41,590 bases of DNA from Methanobacteriota archaeon (GTDB taxonomy: Archaea > Thermoplasmatota > Poseidoniia > MGIII > CG-Epi1). Position numbers and translations under genes: made by a program. Where the stretch lies: contig PCCI01000033.1 in assembly GCA_002731655.1 (NCBI GenBank), forward strand, positions 1 to 41,590, read 5' to 3'. The notes below the pieces were generated by a model. It ran no database searches. It was given only the letters and a program-made list of their open reading frames with translations, and had not been told where the DNA came from. Positions 41,195 to 41,590 of the stretch are shown here, in pieces. The number at the start of each line of letters is the position of its first letter. Within the stretch, counting starts at the first letter, position 1.

Positions 41195-41590
41195 ATGGAC
41201 AAAAGAGCGATAGCAGTCATGGTTGTTGGCGTCCTGCTCGTTATCGGTGGTGTAGCTATATGGCTTAAATCTGGAGATACAGTGGAAGAACTTGGTGAGG
41301 ACTATCTCCTGTATAAGGGTGCTGATTCCGAGATGGAGCTCGAAGGTTGGAACAAAGATGACAATTACCTAGTCGTTGTTATGGAAGGTGAATATGCGGA
41401 TGGAAAATCTGCAATTGCCGAAGGCCGTAGTGCAAACCTCACGACTGCGGATTGTGAACTGGTGCGTAATTTTACTTTGGAGAACACCAATGGGACAAAT
41501 TTTTTCGGCACTGAATGTGTGTTCGACGATGACACCGAGGAAGATGGATTGATACATGTAGGATACATCTGCAAGGAAGGTTGTCCGGAC
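41195..41590 (+). CDS. Membrane-anchored or exported protein, 3' end outside the window
   Basis: The open frame from ATG 41195 runs 132 codons to the window edge without a stop, so the protein is partial. It begins MDKRAIAVMVVGVLLVIGG, a single uncleaved-looking membrane anchor at residues 6-23. An acidic extracellular part with several NxT sequons (NLT, NFT, NGT) and at least four cysteines follows, consistent with a small secreted or surface domain. I do not recognise the domain. Its base composition is visibly more AT-rich than its neighbours. The TATA box spacing makes the start credible. Confidence 0.75.
   Translation, partial: MDKRAIAVMVVGVLLVIGGVAIWLKSGDTVEELGEDYLLYKGADSEMELEGWNKDDNYLVVVMEGEYADGKSAIAEGRSANLTTADCELVRNFTLENTNGTNFFGTECVFDDDTEEDGLIHVGYICKEGCPD

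Overview
The window reads as a gene-dense, GC-rich piece of an archaeal chromosome. Archaeal markers are ribosomal protein eL15, a GINS-family replication protein, a tRNA-splicing endonuclease, archaeal-type phosphorylating GAPDH, a tRNA-Trp gene with a bulge-helix-bulge intron, and TATA boxes placed about 24-28 bp before many start codons (leaderless transcription). Secreted Ig-like and CARDB proteins, a subtilase, Mn-type superoxide dismutase and bacterial-style GDH suggest an aerobic or oxygen-tolerant heterotroph. A marine Thermoplasmatota/Poseidoniia (Marine Group II/III-like) origin is my best inference, but no rRNA is present to prove it. No CRISPR array, insertion sequence, integrase or rRNA was seen, and no gene-free stretch exceeds about 140 bp.

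Layout. 1-1.4 kb: tRNA-Trp whose intron contains a box C/D guide RNA, then an unrecognised 179-aa protein paired with ribulose-phosphate 3-epimerase. 1.45-4.1 kb: a small membrane protein and a secreted thioredoxin-fold/Ig-like protein. 4.1-8.3 kb (minus): NAD(P)HX repair enzyme, then pyrE-purD-Ca/Na exchanger in a one-base-overlap operon. 8.35-11.6 kb: DUF309 protein, lipid-kinase-like protein, eL15 and a flavodoxin-less CysJ-type reductase. 11.6-14.1 kb: large CARDB-repeat membrane protein. 14.2-18.8 kb (plus): purB, a ThiI-like protein with a destroyed PP-loop, a PanE-like reductase and guaB. 18.9-20.4 kb: cupin-like protein and GAPDH.

20.4-25.1 kb (minus) is the most unusual locus: a two-gene operon of an McrB-like AAA+ motor fused behind a zinc ribbon and about ten membrane helices, and a McrC/DUF2357-like partner with an altered nuclease motif. 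I read it as a possible membrane-anchored McrBC-type system. 25.2-27.2 kb (plus): GINS, tRNA endonuclease and an RNase H-fold protein. 27.2-31.9 kb (minus): an ABC exporter of two distinct ATPases and one 1008-aa duplicated FtsX-like permease. 31.9-37.1 kb (minus): cysteine desulfurase, subtilase and DUF255 thioredoxin-like protein. 37.2-41.6 kb: MscS channel, SOD, EamA transporter, GDH and the start of an AT-richer anchored protein cut by the window end.

Connections. PurD, PurB, GuaB and PyrE cover parts of nucleotide synthesis. The tRNA endonuclease at 25.8 kb is the enzyme class expected to excise the tRNA-Trp intron at the left end. Co-directional genes mostly overlap by 1-4 bases, and several promoters serve two divergent genes from one TATA box.
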